A DNA stretch of 64,000 bases, taken from positions 248,001-312,000 of the forward strand of contig CAVVFX010000006.1 in assembly GCA_963747535.1 (NCBI GenBank). Direction: 5' to 3'. The stretch comes from CAVVFX01 sp963747535 (lineage in GTDB: Bacteria; Acidobacteriota; Terriglobia; Bryobacterales; Bryobacteraceae). The notes beneath the pieces were generated by a model, which saw only the letters and a program-made list of their open reading frames with translations, was not told the origin of the DNA and did not search any database. A program made the position numbers and the translations under genes. Positions 49,743-58,315 of the stretch are shown here, piece after piece; the stretch's first letter is position 1; each line of letters opens with the position of its first letter.

Positions 49743-50942
49743 TTACTGCAGAATTCTTCCTAGTAAACCGATCGACTGCCGTGCCAGATCGACTTTAGTC
49801 CTGAGCCGCGCGGAATATTTTGCCAGTCCCGCAGCGGTAGTCCAGGCGGGATCGTTCAAATCATCGGGCCAGCCGACGATACCGCGGGGCAACCCACGCC
49901 ATGCCGGACATCCTAGTTCCTGTTCCGCCAACTCCACCAGCCCATGCAGCAAAGAGCCGCCGCCGGTCAGGACGAGGCCGCCCGTCAACGCGTGCTCCAT
50001 GCCGACGCGCGCAAGGTCCCGCCGCACCAGGGCGAATAAATGTTGGGCGCGAGACTGCAGCACCTGGTTGATCTTCCACCGTGACGCTTCACGCTGCGCC
50101 TGGCCTTCCCGTGTGGGCAATTCGATCACACTGGTTTCGGTAGTGGACTCAGGAATGACGGAGCCGAATTGTTCCTTGATCTCGACCGCGTCGGGGAAAC
50201 TGATGCGGAGGAAATGCGCGAGGTCCGCGCTGAAATAATCCCCGCCGAGTCCGAGCGTGGACGCGAGTTGCAAAGCATTGCCGTAATAGACGACCAGTTC
50301 CGCCGATTGCGCGCCAATGTCGAGCACCGCGATTCCCTCCTGCCGGTTCTCGGGTAAGCCCGTGGCGTAGCAGGCAGCAAAGGCTTCAAAGACGGTTTCA
50401 TCGACGCTCAAGTGACTTTGATTGATGGCGCCGACCAGGGCATTATGCTCCATCGTCGACACCACGATGGCGTGAGCGTTAGCTTCCAGTACTGCGCCCA
50501 GGACCTTCCGGGGATCGCGAACTCCCGCCTGATCGTCCACCACGAAATCCTGCGGAAGGAGTTGCAGCACCATGCGATCTTCAGCCAGAGCCACGCGCTG
50601 TACGCCCTTCATGACGCGGTTGACGTCGCGCTGCTCGATCTCGTGAGGCCGTCCGAATTCGGTTTTACTGTGGGCATCGGCGCCGCGCGCCGTGAGACCC
50701 CCGAAGCCGGCAGTGATGGTTTCGATCTGTGCCTTAGCCATCGTCTCGGCTTGTTGCACCGCCTCCAGCACGCATCGCGACACCGCCTGCTGGTCGATGA
50801 TCCGGCTCTTATCCCAGCCGGCTGACGGCACCGAGCCCGCGCCGAGAAAGTTTACGTGCGATCCGTCCATGCGGCACAGCACACACCGTGTCCGTGACGC
50901 CCCGGTGTCGATCCCCGCCGCGAAAAATGGTTTCTGATTCAC
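49743..50942 (-). CDS. ftsA: Cell division protein FtsA
   Basis: The 399-residue product starts MNQKPFFAAGIDTGASRTRC and belongs to the actin-fold FtsA/MreB class: GIDTGASRTRC (phosphate 1), GIAVLDIGAQSAELVVYY (phosphate 2) and GGLVLTGGGSLLHGLVELAE (adenosine region). The SHS2-like 1C domain occupies about 85-165. FtsA anchors FtsZ to the membrane. The N-terminal part differs somewhat from enterobacterial FtsA; a C-terminal amphipathic helix is suggested by LARQSIGLLGRILQ. A 45-bp gap separates it from ftsZ. Confidence 0.92.
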   Translation of the reverse strand: MNQKPFFAAGIDTGASRTRCVLCRMDGSHVNFLGAGSVPSAGWDKSRIIDQQAVSRCVLEAVQQAETMAKAQIETITAGFGGLTARGADAHSKTEFGRPHEIEQRDVNRVMKGVQRVALAEDRMVLQLLPQDFVVDDQAGVRDPRKVLGAVLEANAHAIVVSTMEHNALVGAINQSHLSVDETVFEAFAACYATGLPENRQEGIAVLDIGAQSAELVVYYGNALQLASTLGLGGDYFSADLAHFLRISFPDAVEIKEQFGSVIPESTTETSVIELPTREGQAQREASRWKINQVLQSRAQHLFALVRRDLARVGMEHALTGGLVLTGGGSLLHGLVELAEQELGCPAWRGLPRGIVGWPDDLNDPAWTTAAGLAKYSARLRTKVDLARQSIGLLGRILQ

Positions 50943-50954
50943 TGCCTTTGCTCC

Positions 50955-51000
50955 TGACTACCGACAACTGATTAACGAAAAGCGGACAACGGACAACGGT
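50955..51000. repeat. Inverted CGGACAACGG low-complexity stretch
   Basis: The gap between ftsQ and ftsA contains ACCGACAACTGATTAACG and CGGACAACGGACAACGG, the inverse of the tandem word seen at 7582-7656. Confidence 0.55.
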
Positions 51001-51002
51001 TT

Positions 51003-51803
51003 TCACCTGACTGTCATGATGCGATCATCCAAACGTAAATCGAACACCGACACGCCTTCCGAACTCCGCAAGATCTCCTCGAAATGGCCCGTGAAATTCT
51101 GAAACCTGGCCAGGTAGTTGCGGTCGCCCAGCCAAAGTTCCACGGGGTGTCCGTTGATGGTGGCCGAGACGCGCATGTCATGGGGCATAGAGGCGTTGAT
51201 TTCCGATATCATGGCGGTCGCGGCCGGGCCCAGTTCGCGCAGCAACTGCTGCATCGAGACCACTCTCGCGCGGCGGTCGGATTCCTCCTGCTCTTCCGTC
51301 ACTCCGGTCAAGACCGGAAAATCGAACCGCTGGCGCGGCACGCCGAGCAACACGCCCTGCGCATCGATCAGCATGTAGCGGAACTGGCCGGACACGCCGT
51401 AAGGCAGTTTGGCGAATGCTACCGGATGCCGCTCGCGCACTTTCACGATCAACTGATTGGGCCAGATGCGCAGCACCGACGCATCCTCAATCCAGTCGAT
51501 AGCCAGCAGCCGGCGGCGGCGTTCGGCGAGAGGGATACTGAAAATGCTGCGGTTGATATCCGGCGCAAAGACCAGGGCGATGCGGTCGGTCGAAGCGTAG
51601 CGATTGCCCTCGACGCGAATCCCCGGCTCGCCTGCCTCGTTTCCTGACGCCAGGCTCGATGGCAGGAAAAAGCGCTCGTTCGAGAGCAGCATGGATTGCA
51701 CGCGGCGCGCGGCCACCGCCGTGGAGACAAAGAGTAGCAAGCCGGTCAGGATGGCCAGACCCAGGCGCCAGTTGAAGCGCTTGGGCGGAGCAGCTTTAGG
51801 CAT
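51003..51803 (-). CDS. ftsQ: Cell division protein FtsQ
   Basis: A 266-residue bitopic protein: a basic N-terminus (MPKAAPPKRFNWRLG), one membrane helix (LAILTGLLLFVSTAVAAR), a POTRA domain (about 60-130, IRVEGNRYASTDRIALVFA, LLAIDWIEDASVLRIWPNQL) and a C-terminal FtsQ beta part with NYLARFQNFTGHFEEIL. It links early and late division proteins in the periplasm. Its start overlaps the murC end by 8 bp. Confidence 0.9.
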   Translation of the reverse strand: MPKAAPPKRFNWRLGLAILTGLLLFVSTAVAARRVQSMLLSNERFFLPSSLASGNEAGEPGIRVEGNRYASTDRIALVFAPDINRSIFSIPLAERRRRLLAIDWIEDASVLRIWPNQLIVKVRERHPVAFAKLPYGVSGQFRYMLIDAQGVLLGVPRQRFDFPVLTGVTEEQEESDRRARVVSMQQLLRELGPAATAMISEINASMPHDMRVSATINGHPVELWLGDRNYLARFQNFTGHFEEILRSSEGVSVFDLRLDDRIMTVR

Positions 51804-53199
51804 ATGAATCGGCTCCCTTCAAAGCCGATTTCTTCAGGCTTTCCAGAATCATTTCAGATGCGGACGAAACGCTGCCGGCGCCGAGCGTGATGACCATGTC
51901 GTCTGCCTCGAGGCCGTCCGTAATCTGCAGAACTCCGTGGGCGATGCTGCCCGCGTATTCTGCGCCGCGATGGCCATACTGGCGCATGCGGTCCACCAGC
52001 GCCTCGGCGGTGACGCCTTCAATGGGCTGCTCCGACGCAGGGTAGATATCGAGAACGAAGACCCGGTCGGCCTGGTGGAAGGAGCGCGCGAACTCGTCCA
52101 TCAGGTGCAGGGTCCGGGTGTAGCGATGCGGCTGGAACAGCACGTGCAGCCGGTGCGGAGAGCAGGCGCGCGCCGCCGCGAGAGTGGCCCGGATTTCGGT
52201 GGGGTGGTGGCCGTAGTCGTCAATCACGGTGACGCCCCCCTCGACCCCCTTCACCTGGAAGCGCCGGTCGACCCCGGAGAATTGCGCTAAGCCTTCGCGG
52301 ATCACGTCGCGCGGGATGTCGAGTTCGAGCGCCGTGGCGATGGCTGCCGTCGCGTTCAGCACGTTGTGCTCGCCCGGTACGTTCAACTGAAATGAGCCCA
52401 GATCGTACTGGCCATGGCGCAGGTCAAAGCGGCTCAGAAAGTGTCCGCATTCCAGACTCGAAACCTCGAAGTCGGCTTGAGCGCTCTTCCCGTAAGTGAT
52501 GGTCCGGCGTTTCACCTGCGGCAGGATCTGCTGCACGTTCTCGTCGTCGAGGCAGAGGAAAGCCGCGCCGTAAAATGGGACCTTATTCACGAACTCGGTG
52601 AACGCCTCGCGGATTTCCTCGATGTTGGCGTAATGGTCGAGATGCTCGCGGTCGATGTTGGTCACGATGGCGAAGATCGGCGCGAGCTTCAGGAACGAAC
52701 CGTCGCTCTCGTCGGACTCGACCACCAGGAATTCGCTCTTGCCCACGCGCGCGTTGGAACCGCCCATGGCGGCGACTTTGCCTCCGACGACCACGGTGGG
52801 ATCGAGCCCCGCAAAATTCATGATGGTCGCGATCATCGACGTGGTGGTGGTTTTGCCGTGGCTTCCGCCGACCGCGATACCGAACTTCAGCCGCATGAGT
52901 TCGGCCAGCAGTTCACCGCGCGGGATGACGGGAATCTGCCGGCGCCGCGCTTCCTGAATCTCGGCGTTGCTCTCGTCCACCGCCGAGGTGACGACGACGG
53001 CCTTTGCATCGCCGACGTTTGCCGCAGCATGTCCTTCGTGGATTCGCGCGCCGAGCGACGCGAGCCGGGCCGTGATAGGCGACAGTTTCTGGTCGGATCC
53101 ACTGATGGTATAACCCAAATTCAGTAGCACTTCGGCGATGCTGCTCATGCCGATGCCTCCGATACCGACGAAATGCAGGTGCTGCTTTTTAAAAAACAT
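51796..53199 (-). CDS. murC: UDP-N-acetylmuramate--L-alanine ligase
   Basis: The 467-residue protein starts MFFKKQHLHFVGIGGIGMSS. It has the Mur ligase architecture: GIGGIGMSSIAEVLLNLGY (domain 1), the P-loop GGSHGKTTTTSMIA (domain 2) and the closing HRLHVLFQPHRYTRT region (domain 3). It adds L-Ala to UDP-MurNAc in the cytoplasm. The neighbouring murB and ddl often present between murC and ftsQ are absent. Confidence 0.96.
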   Translation of the reverse strand: MFFKKQHLHFVGIGGIGMSSIAEVLLNLGYTISGSDQKLSPITARLASLGARIHEGHAAANVGDAKAVVVTSAVDESNAEIQEARRRQIPVIPRGELLAELMRLKFGIAVGGSHGKTTTTSMIATIMNFAGLDPTVVVGGKVAAMGGSNARVGKSEFLVVESDESDGSFLKLAPIFAIVTNIDREHLDHYANIEEIREAFTEFVNKVPFYGAAFLCLDDENVQQILPQVKRRTITYGKSAQADFEVSSLECGHFLSRFDLRHGQYDLGSFQLNVPGEHNVLNATAAIATALELDIPRDVIREGLAQFSGVDRRFQVKGVEGGVTVIDDYGHHPTEIRATLAAARACSPHRLHVLFQPHRYTRTLHLMDEFARSFHQADRVFVLDIYPASEQPIEGVTAEALVDRMRQYGHRGAEYAGSIAHGVLQITDGLEADDMVITLGAGSVSSASEMILESLKKSALKGADSYA

Positions 53200-53264
53200 C
53201 AGCTTAATGTATTGTTCTCGTTATCTTTCTCGATTGTCAATGCCTCTGTGAGGTGAAAGTTCAA

Positions 53265-53362
53265 CACTCGCAGGCGAAACCGCCCGCGCCACCGCTGCAC
53301 GTCTTCGGTTTCCGATGGTAGGGCAGTCGGTTTCGCCTGCCAGGTCCGCTTGCGGACCTTTT
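53265..53362. repeat. Family B repeat cluster between murC and murG
   Basis: The gap contains GCAGGCGAAACCGCCCGCG and CCACCGCTGCA (also at 54478-54515), GGCAGTCGGTTTCGCCTGCC and the hairpin AGGTCCGC-TT-GCGGACCT followed by TTTTTT. The T run is on the plus strand, where no gene ends, so it is not a terminator for the mur genes. Confidence 0.7.
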
Positions 53363-54439
53363 TTAGTCCGCCCGGTCGCAAGCCACCTCCAGCAAGACCT
53401 CAGCGGCACGCGCAGCAGCCCCGGGCCGGGCCAATTTCCGGGCCGCTTCGCCCATCCCCGCCAGTTGCCCGCGATTCCCGATCAGCTCGCTTACCACCTG
53501 AAACATCCGCTCCCCATTCCAATCCTTATCGAGAAACATGCGACAGGCTCCCGCGCGCTCGAAAGCCTCAGCATTCCTGAGCTGGTGCTGATCGGCCGCG
53601 AAGGGAAACGGGATCATCACCGACGGCTTACCGGCCGCCGCAATCTCGGAGACCGTACCACCGGACCGGCAGACCACCAGGTCTGCCTGGGCGAAGGCCG
53701 CGGGCATATCGGAAATGAACGCGCAGATTTCGCCCTCCAGTCCGGCCGCGTCCCAGGCGCGCTTCAGTTCGTCAAACATAAGAGTGCCGGTCTGATGAAT
53801 CAGCCGCACCGGTGTGCCCGCCGACTTGAACCTGGGCCAACTGTCGCGCGCTGCATAATTGAGGGTTCGCGAACCCTGGCTGCCTCCGGTAATCAAGACG
53901 GTGAATGCGGACCCGGCCGGTTTTGCGGGAATCGCGAAGAACTCTTCCCGCACGGGCCGTCCGGTCACTTCGGCGCGGCCGGAAGGGAAATAGCGTGTGG
54001 TCTCGGGGAAGCTGACCAGCGCGCGCGTCACCCAACGTGCGATGTGACGATTGGTGAATCCGGGAGCGGCATTCGGTTCCATGACCACCAGTGGAATACC
54101 GTGAAGCACCGCGGCCAACACCGGCGGCCCGGCGACATATCCGCCCATACTGAAGACCGCGTGGGGACGCCGCGCGCTGAAGCGGCGGAATTGCTTCCAG
54201 GTGCTGCGGATCAATCCCCACAGGCTCGAAACTTTGGTCAGGACACCCACGTTCTTCAATCCGCCGAGTTCGACGAACTCGATGGGAAACCCGTCGGCCG
54301 GGACCATCCGGCTCTCGACCCCGCGTTGTGTGCCGACAAAATACACTTCGTGTCCTCGTATCCGTAACTCACGCGCCACGGCCAGGGCCGGAATCACGTG
54401 ACCGCCCGTGCCTCCGCCGGCCATACAAAAGCGCGCCAT
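53363..54439 (-). CDS. murG: UDP-N-acetylglucosamine transferase MurG (lipid II synthesis)
   Basis: The start is ATG 54439 (MARFCMAGGGTGGHVIPALA), placing the donor-site GGGTGGH near the N-terminus; a start at 54466 is not needed. The 358-residue protein has two Rossmann-like domains, with the UDP-GlcNAc motif CRSGGTVSEIAAAGKPSVMI in the C-terminal half. It converts lipid I to lipid II at the inner face of the membrane. Between ftsW and murG a family B repeat is inserted. Confidence 0.95.
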   Translation of the reverse strand: MARFCMAGGGTGGHVIPALAVARELRIRGHEVYFVGTQRGVESRMVPADGFPIEFVELGGLKNVGVLTKVSSLWGLIRSTWKQFRRFSARRPHAVFSMGGYVAGPPVLAAVLHGIPLVVMEPNAAPGFTNRHIARWVTRALVSFPETTRYFPSGRAEVTGRPVREEFFAIPAKPAGSAFTVLITGGSQGSRTLNYAARDSWPRFKSAGTPVRLIHQTGTLMFDELKRAWDAAGLEGEICAFISDMPAAFAQADLVVCRSGGTVSEIAAAGKPSVMIPFPFAADQHQLRNAEAFERAGACRMFLDKDWNGERMFQVVSELIGNRGQLAGMGEAARKLARPGAAARAAEVLLEVACDRAD

Positions 54440-54469
54440 CAACCACGCCCGGCCCGGTAGTTGCAAAGT

Positions 54470-54580
54470 CCGGCCTGCGCAGGCGAAACCGCCCGCGCCA
54501 CCCCTGCAAGTTCAGTATTATCTCCGGTGGGGCAGGCGCTTTCGCCTGCCCCGGCCGCTTGCGGCCGAAATTTGTTACGC
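54470..54580. repeat. Family B repeat cluster between ftsW and murG
   Basis: GCAGGCGAAACCGCCCGCG plus GCCACCCCTGCA matches 53272-53300; GGGGCAGGCGCTTTCGCCTGCCCC is a perfect hairpin with a short loop; GGCCGCTTGCGGCC follows. The unit splits the dcw operon by about 145 bp. Confidence 0.75.
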
Positions 54581-54584
54581 CTTT

Positions 54585-55724
54585 TCATCCGGCGTGCTCC
54601 GACACATTCAGCAGGATGCCGATCGATGCGAGTGTGCTCAGTAACGACGTACCTCCGTAGCTGATCATGGGCAGCGGGATGCCTTTCGTCGGTCCCATGC
54701 CCAGGGCGACACTGATGTTAATGAGCGCCTGGATCCCCAGCGCTACGGTAATTCCCAGGGCCAGATAGCGTCCGAACTCATCGGGTACGAGCACGGCAGC
54801 CCGGATGCCGCGCCAGAAGATCACCATGAAGCCGATCAACACGGCTACGGTGCCGATCAAGCCGAACTCTTCACCGACCACGGCATAAATCATGTCGGTA
54901 TGCGCTTCGGGCAGGTAGAGCAGCTTTTGCTTGCCCTGCATGAGGCCGAGCCCCGTCACGCCGCCGGAACCAACCGCTATTTTGGACTGCTCTGCCTGGT
55001 ACTTGGTGTCTTTCGCCACCACCGACCGGTTCATGTAATTCTTCACGCGGCCCCGGGGATCGAATTTGTCGAGCAGTTGGTACTGCGGGTCCGCGAACTG
55101 AATGACGCGCTTGAGGCGGTAAGGTTTCTGGAACACAAAACCGACCCCCGCGATCATTCCCACGACCACGGCGAGCCAGATGAATCGCTTGTCGAGTCCC
55201 GCGACAATGAACACCAGTGCGGCGGAGAGAAAAAGGACTACTGCCGTGCCGAGATCGGCGAGACCGACGAAGAAGGTGACGAGGCCCACCGCCAGCGTCG
55301 CCGGCAGCAGCGTGTGCTTATTGTTAATGGCCCGGGACCGCATGGCAATGAAGAACGCGAGAAACAGCATCATCGCGGGCTTGGCGAATTCGGAGGGTTG
55401 CAGGCCCATGCCGGCGAAGCGAATCCAGCGATGCTGTTTCGGATCGGCGAAGAAGACCACCACCAGCAGAATGAGAACGATTCCCATGGACGCGAACGCC
55501 ACACCGGGATGCTGGAGCTTACGATAGCTCACGCCTTTGAGCAGCATCATCACGAACAGTCCGACCACGACCCAACCCATCTGCCGCTCGATGTAGTAGT
55601 AGCTGTTATGTAGTTGCTGTTCTGCCTTGACCGACGAGGCACTGTAAATCATCAGAGCCCCAAAGAAAACCAGGAGGATGACGGTGGTAAATAGAATCCA
55701 GTCGGTCTTAAGTCTTAATGCCAT
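54585..55724 (-). CDS. ftsW: Lipid II polymerase FtsW (SEDS family)
   Basis: The 379-residue product has about ten membrane helices, beginning LKTDWILFTTVILLVFFGAL, with SEDS landmarks QPSEFAKPAMMLFLAFF (catalytic Asp/Glu region) and GMGPTKGIPLPMISYGGTSL near the end. FtsW polymerises glycan at the septum with FtsI. The start overlaps the murD 3' end by 17 bp. Confidence 0.95.
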   Translation of the reverse strand: MALRLKTDWILFTTVILLVFFGALMIYSASSVKAEQQLHNSYYYIERQMGWVVVGLFVMMLLKGVSYRKLQHPGVAFASMGIVLILLVVVFFADPKQHRWIRFAGMGLQPSEFAKPAMMLFLAFFIAMRSRAINNKHTLLPATLAVGLVTFFVGLADLGTAVVLFLSAALVFIVAGLDKRFIWLAVVVGMIAGVGFVFQKPYRLKRVIQFADPQYQLLDKFDPRGRVKNYMNRSVVAKDTKYQAEQSKIAVGSGGVTGLGLMQGKQKLLYLPEAHTDMIYAVVGEEFGLIGTVAVLIGFMVIFWRGIRAAVLVPDEFGRYLALGITVALGIQALINISVALGMGPTKGIPLPMISYGGTSLLSTLASIGILLNVSEHAG

Positions 55725-57036
55725 GCGCTCTCTCCTGCACTCCTGCTACAACCTCTTTGAATACGCGTCCGCGATGCTCGTAACCTGTGAACTGATCGAA
55801 ACTGGCACAGGCCGGCGCCAGCAACACGGTATCGCCGGGTCTCGCGTGGGCGTAGGCTTCGCGCACCGCGGCATCCAATGTCCCCGCTTGAATGACCGGC
55901 ACTGCGCCGGCCAGATGCGACGCGATTAATGCGGCGGACGCGCCAATCAACAGCACGCCGCGCGCTTTTTCGCGTAGCGGCTGTTGCAACGCGTGATAAT
56001 CGCTGCCTTTGTCCTTACCGCCGAGGATAACCCACAAGTTGCCGGGAAAAGAGTCGAGAGCTTTAAGCGTGGCATCGACGCTGGTGGCTTTCGAATCGTT
56101 ATAGAAGTCGACGCCGTTGACCCGGCGCACGAACTCGAGACGGTGCTCGACGGCCTTAAAGGTACGCACGGCAGACGCGATGGCTTCGATGGGCACGCCT
56201 GCGAGATGCACGGCTGCGGCCGCCGCCATGGTGTTCTCGGCGTTGTGCCGGCCGCGGATCGGAATCTCAACGAGCGGCATGAACTGCCGCCCGTTGAACC
56301 AGAGTTGATCGCCGCCAATCGACCAGCCGGGCGCACCGGCATGTTGCGCGCTGAACCAGACGGTAGTCCCCGGTGTGACTTCGGACCATCGACGGCACGT
56401 CGCGTCATCCAGATTCAGAACCGCGAAATCCTCCGTCGATTGCGTACGGAAGAGACGGCTTTTAGCCTCCGCGTAGGCGTCCATGGTGTGATGCCGGTCG
56501 AGATGATTTTGCGTGACGTTCAAGCCCACGGCGATGTGGGCGCGAAAGGTCTCGATGGTTTCGAGTTGAAAGCTGGAAAGTTCGAGCACATTCCATTGGT
56601 CCGGATGAGAGTCGGCGATCATATCGGTAACAGGGCGTCCGATATTGCCGCCCAGCAAGACCGGCACGCCGCTTTCGCGCAGAATGTGGGCAGTTAGAGC
56701 CGTAGTCGTGGTTTTGCCGTTAGTACCCGTGATGCCGATGGTCTTGCCTTGCAGATACGGCGCCGCCAGTTCCACTTCGCCGATGACTTTCACGCCTCGC
56801 CCGCGAGCACGCTTGAGGCCGGGCAGATCGAACGGCACACCGGGCGAGGTGACGATCAGGTCGAATGGCTCATCGAACAGACCGTCAGTCTGTAAGCGGA
56901 ATGGCGCACCCGGTCCCGCGACAGGCTTCAGGTCGGAGGCCGTCACATCCGCTCCCTGCGACAGGAGAAACTGCACGGCAGCCTTCCCCGAGGCCTCCAT
57001 GCCGACCACCAGCGCGCGTGTGCCTTGGAGTTTCAT
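55708..57036 (-). CDS. murD: UDP-N-acetylmuramoylalanine--D-glutamate ligase
   Basis: From ATG 57036 (MKLQGTRALVVGMEASGKAA) the 442-residue protein has the Mur ligase parts: an N-terminal Rossmann-like domain, P-loop TGTNGKTTTTALTAHIL and a C-terminal domain with FYNDSKATSVDATLKAL and VILGGKDKGSDY. It adds D-Glu to UDP-MurNAc-L-Ala. The start overlaps the mraY stop in ATGA; extension to 57120 is not needed. Confidence 0.96.
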   Translation of the reverse strand: MKLQGTRALVVGMEASGKAAVQFLLSQGADVTASDLKPVAGPGAPFRLQTDGLFDEPFDLIVTSPGVPFDLPGLKRARGRGVKVIGEVELAAPYLQGKTIGITGTNGKTTTTALTAHILRESGVPVLLGGNIGRPVTDMIADSHPDQWNVLELSSFQLETIETFRAHIAVGLNVTQNHLDRHHTMDAYAEAKSRLFRTQSTEDFAVLNLDDATCRRWSEVTPGTTVWFSAQHAGAPGWSIGGDQLWFNGRQFMPLVEIPIRGRHNAENTMAAAAAVHLAGVPIEAIASAVRTFKAVEHRLEFVRRVNGVDFYNDSKATSVDATLKALDSFPGNLWVILGGKDKGSDYHALQQPLREKARGVLLIGASAALIASHLAGAVPVIQAGTLDAAVREAYAHARPGDTVLLAPACASFDQFTGYEHRGRVFKEVVAGVQERAHGIKT

Positions 57037-58166
57037 CGCAGCTTTAAAGTAGTCAGGGCGAAGAGCGCCAGCACCAGCCCGACAATCCAGAAGCGCACGA
57101 TGATCTTGCTTTCGGTCCAACCCAACGCCTCGAAGTGATGATGGATCGGCGCCATTTTGAAGATGCGTTTCTTGCGCAGCTTGTAACTGCCGACCTGCAA
57201 CACCACCGAGAGCAGTTCCAGCACGAATACGCCGCCGACGAAGGGCAGCAGCATCTCCTGTTTGATCAGGACCGCGACCACTCCGAGCACGCCGCCTAGC
57301 GACAACGACCCGACGTCGCCCATGAAAATGTCTGCGGGATGGGCGTTATGCCACAGGAACCCGAGGCACGCGCCGGTCATGGCGCCGCAGAAAACCGTCA
57401 ATTCCGCAGTCCGCGGATTACGCGCGATTTGCAGGTAACTCGCCAGCTCGCGATGGCCACCCAGGAAGGTGAGTATGGTCATGGCCCCGGCCGCGATCAC
57501 CATCAGCCCGATGGCCAGGCCATCCAGTCCGTCCGTCAGGTTCACGGCATTGGACGCGCCCACCACGATGATGACGATAAACAGGAAAAAGGGGATGAAG
57601 GCCAGCGCGTAGGTGAACGGATTGTCCATCAGCGAATGGATCAGCAGGTCGGGCTGAAAGCTTTTGAAAAAAGGAAAATTCAGCGTGGCCGTGTAAGCGC
57701 CGTTATGTTCCATCACGCCGAGAATGATGGTCACGAGCAGGGCCACCAGAACCTGCAGACCGAACTTGCGCCAGCTGGTAAGTCCCAGATTGCGGCGCTT
57801 CATTACTTTCGAGTAATCGTCGATGAAGCCGATGGCCCCGAAGCACAGCAGCGCGAACAGGGCGATCCACACGTAAGGGTAGCGGAGATCGGCCCAGAGC
57901 AGCGTGGGCACGATGATGGAGATGACGATGAGGACGCCGCCCATGGTCGGCGTGCCGGCCTTCTTCTGGTGGCTGCGCGGACCCTCCTCGCGGATGTACT
58001 GTCCCACCTGGAATTCGCGCAGTTTGGCAATGAGCCAGGGTCCCAGGGCGACGCACAGAAACAGCGCGGTGATGCCGGCGAAAGCCGTGCGCAGCGTATG
58101 GTAGCGGAAGACGCGGAATCCGCTGATCGTGGGATAGAGTTGCTCGTAGAGAAGGTAGTAGAGCAT
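57033..58166 (-). CDS. mraY: Phospho-N-acetylmuramoyl-pentapeptide transferase MraY
   Basis: The 377-residue product begins at ATG 58166 (MLYYLLYEQLYPTISGFRVF); a further 41 residues up to 58289 are encoded by repeat sequence and are rejected. It has ten helices, KKAGTPTMGGVLIVISI, IGFIDDYSKVMKRRNLG with the DDx metal motif, NAVNLTDGLDGLAIG and MAPIHHHFEALG. It makes lipid I. A family A hairpin and other repeat words lie between it and murF. Confidence 0.95.
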   Translation of the reverse strand: MLYYLLYEQLYPTISGFRVFRYHTLRTAFAGITALFLCVALGPWLIAKLREFQVGQYIREEGPRSHQKKAGTPTMGGVLIVISIIVPTLLWADLRYPYVWIALFALLCFGAIGFIDDYSKVMKRRNLGLTSWRKFGLQVLVALLVTIILGVMEHNGAYTATLNFPFFKSFQPDLLIHSLMDNPFTYALAFIPFFLFIVIIVVGASNAVNLTDGLDGLAIGLMVIAAGAMTILTFLGGHRELASYLQIARNPRTAELTVFCGAMTGACLGFLWHNAHPADIFMGDVGSLSLGGVLGVVAVLIKQEMLLPFVGGVFVLELLSVVLQVGSYKLRKKRIFKMAPIHHHFEALGWTESKIIVRFWIVGLVLALFALTTLKLR

Positions 58167-58194
58167 GGCTATTTCATCTCGTGGGCCAGCGCTC

Positions 58195-58315
58195 CACCGT
58201 AGGGCAGACCATCGTCTTTTGTGGTCTGCCGGCTGCGGAGCAGCCTCCGAACGACGCACTTTCTGGAGAGGCAGCCTCGCCTGACCCACAATTGCAAAGC
58301 CAGAGTGTATGGCAT
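58195..58315. repeat. Family A hairpin (copy A11) inside the dcw cluster
   Basis: GGGCAGACCA/TGGTCTGCC around TCGTCTTTTG, followed by GGCTGCGGAGCAGCC. It occupies the gap between the murF stop and mraY start, 3' of murF. Confidence 0.8.

Noticed and set aside
53340..53366. Terminator-like hairpin with a T run between murC and murG
   Set aside because: The T run is on the plus strand, where no gene ends; it is part of a dispersed repeat.
53315..54367. Open frame opposite murG
   Set aside because: Antisense of murG with low-complexity composition; no recognisable protein.
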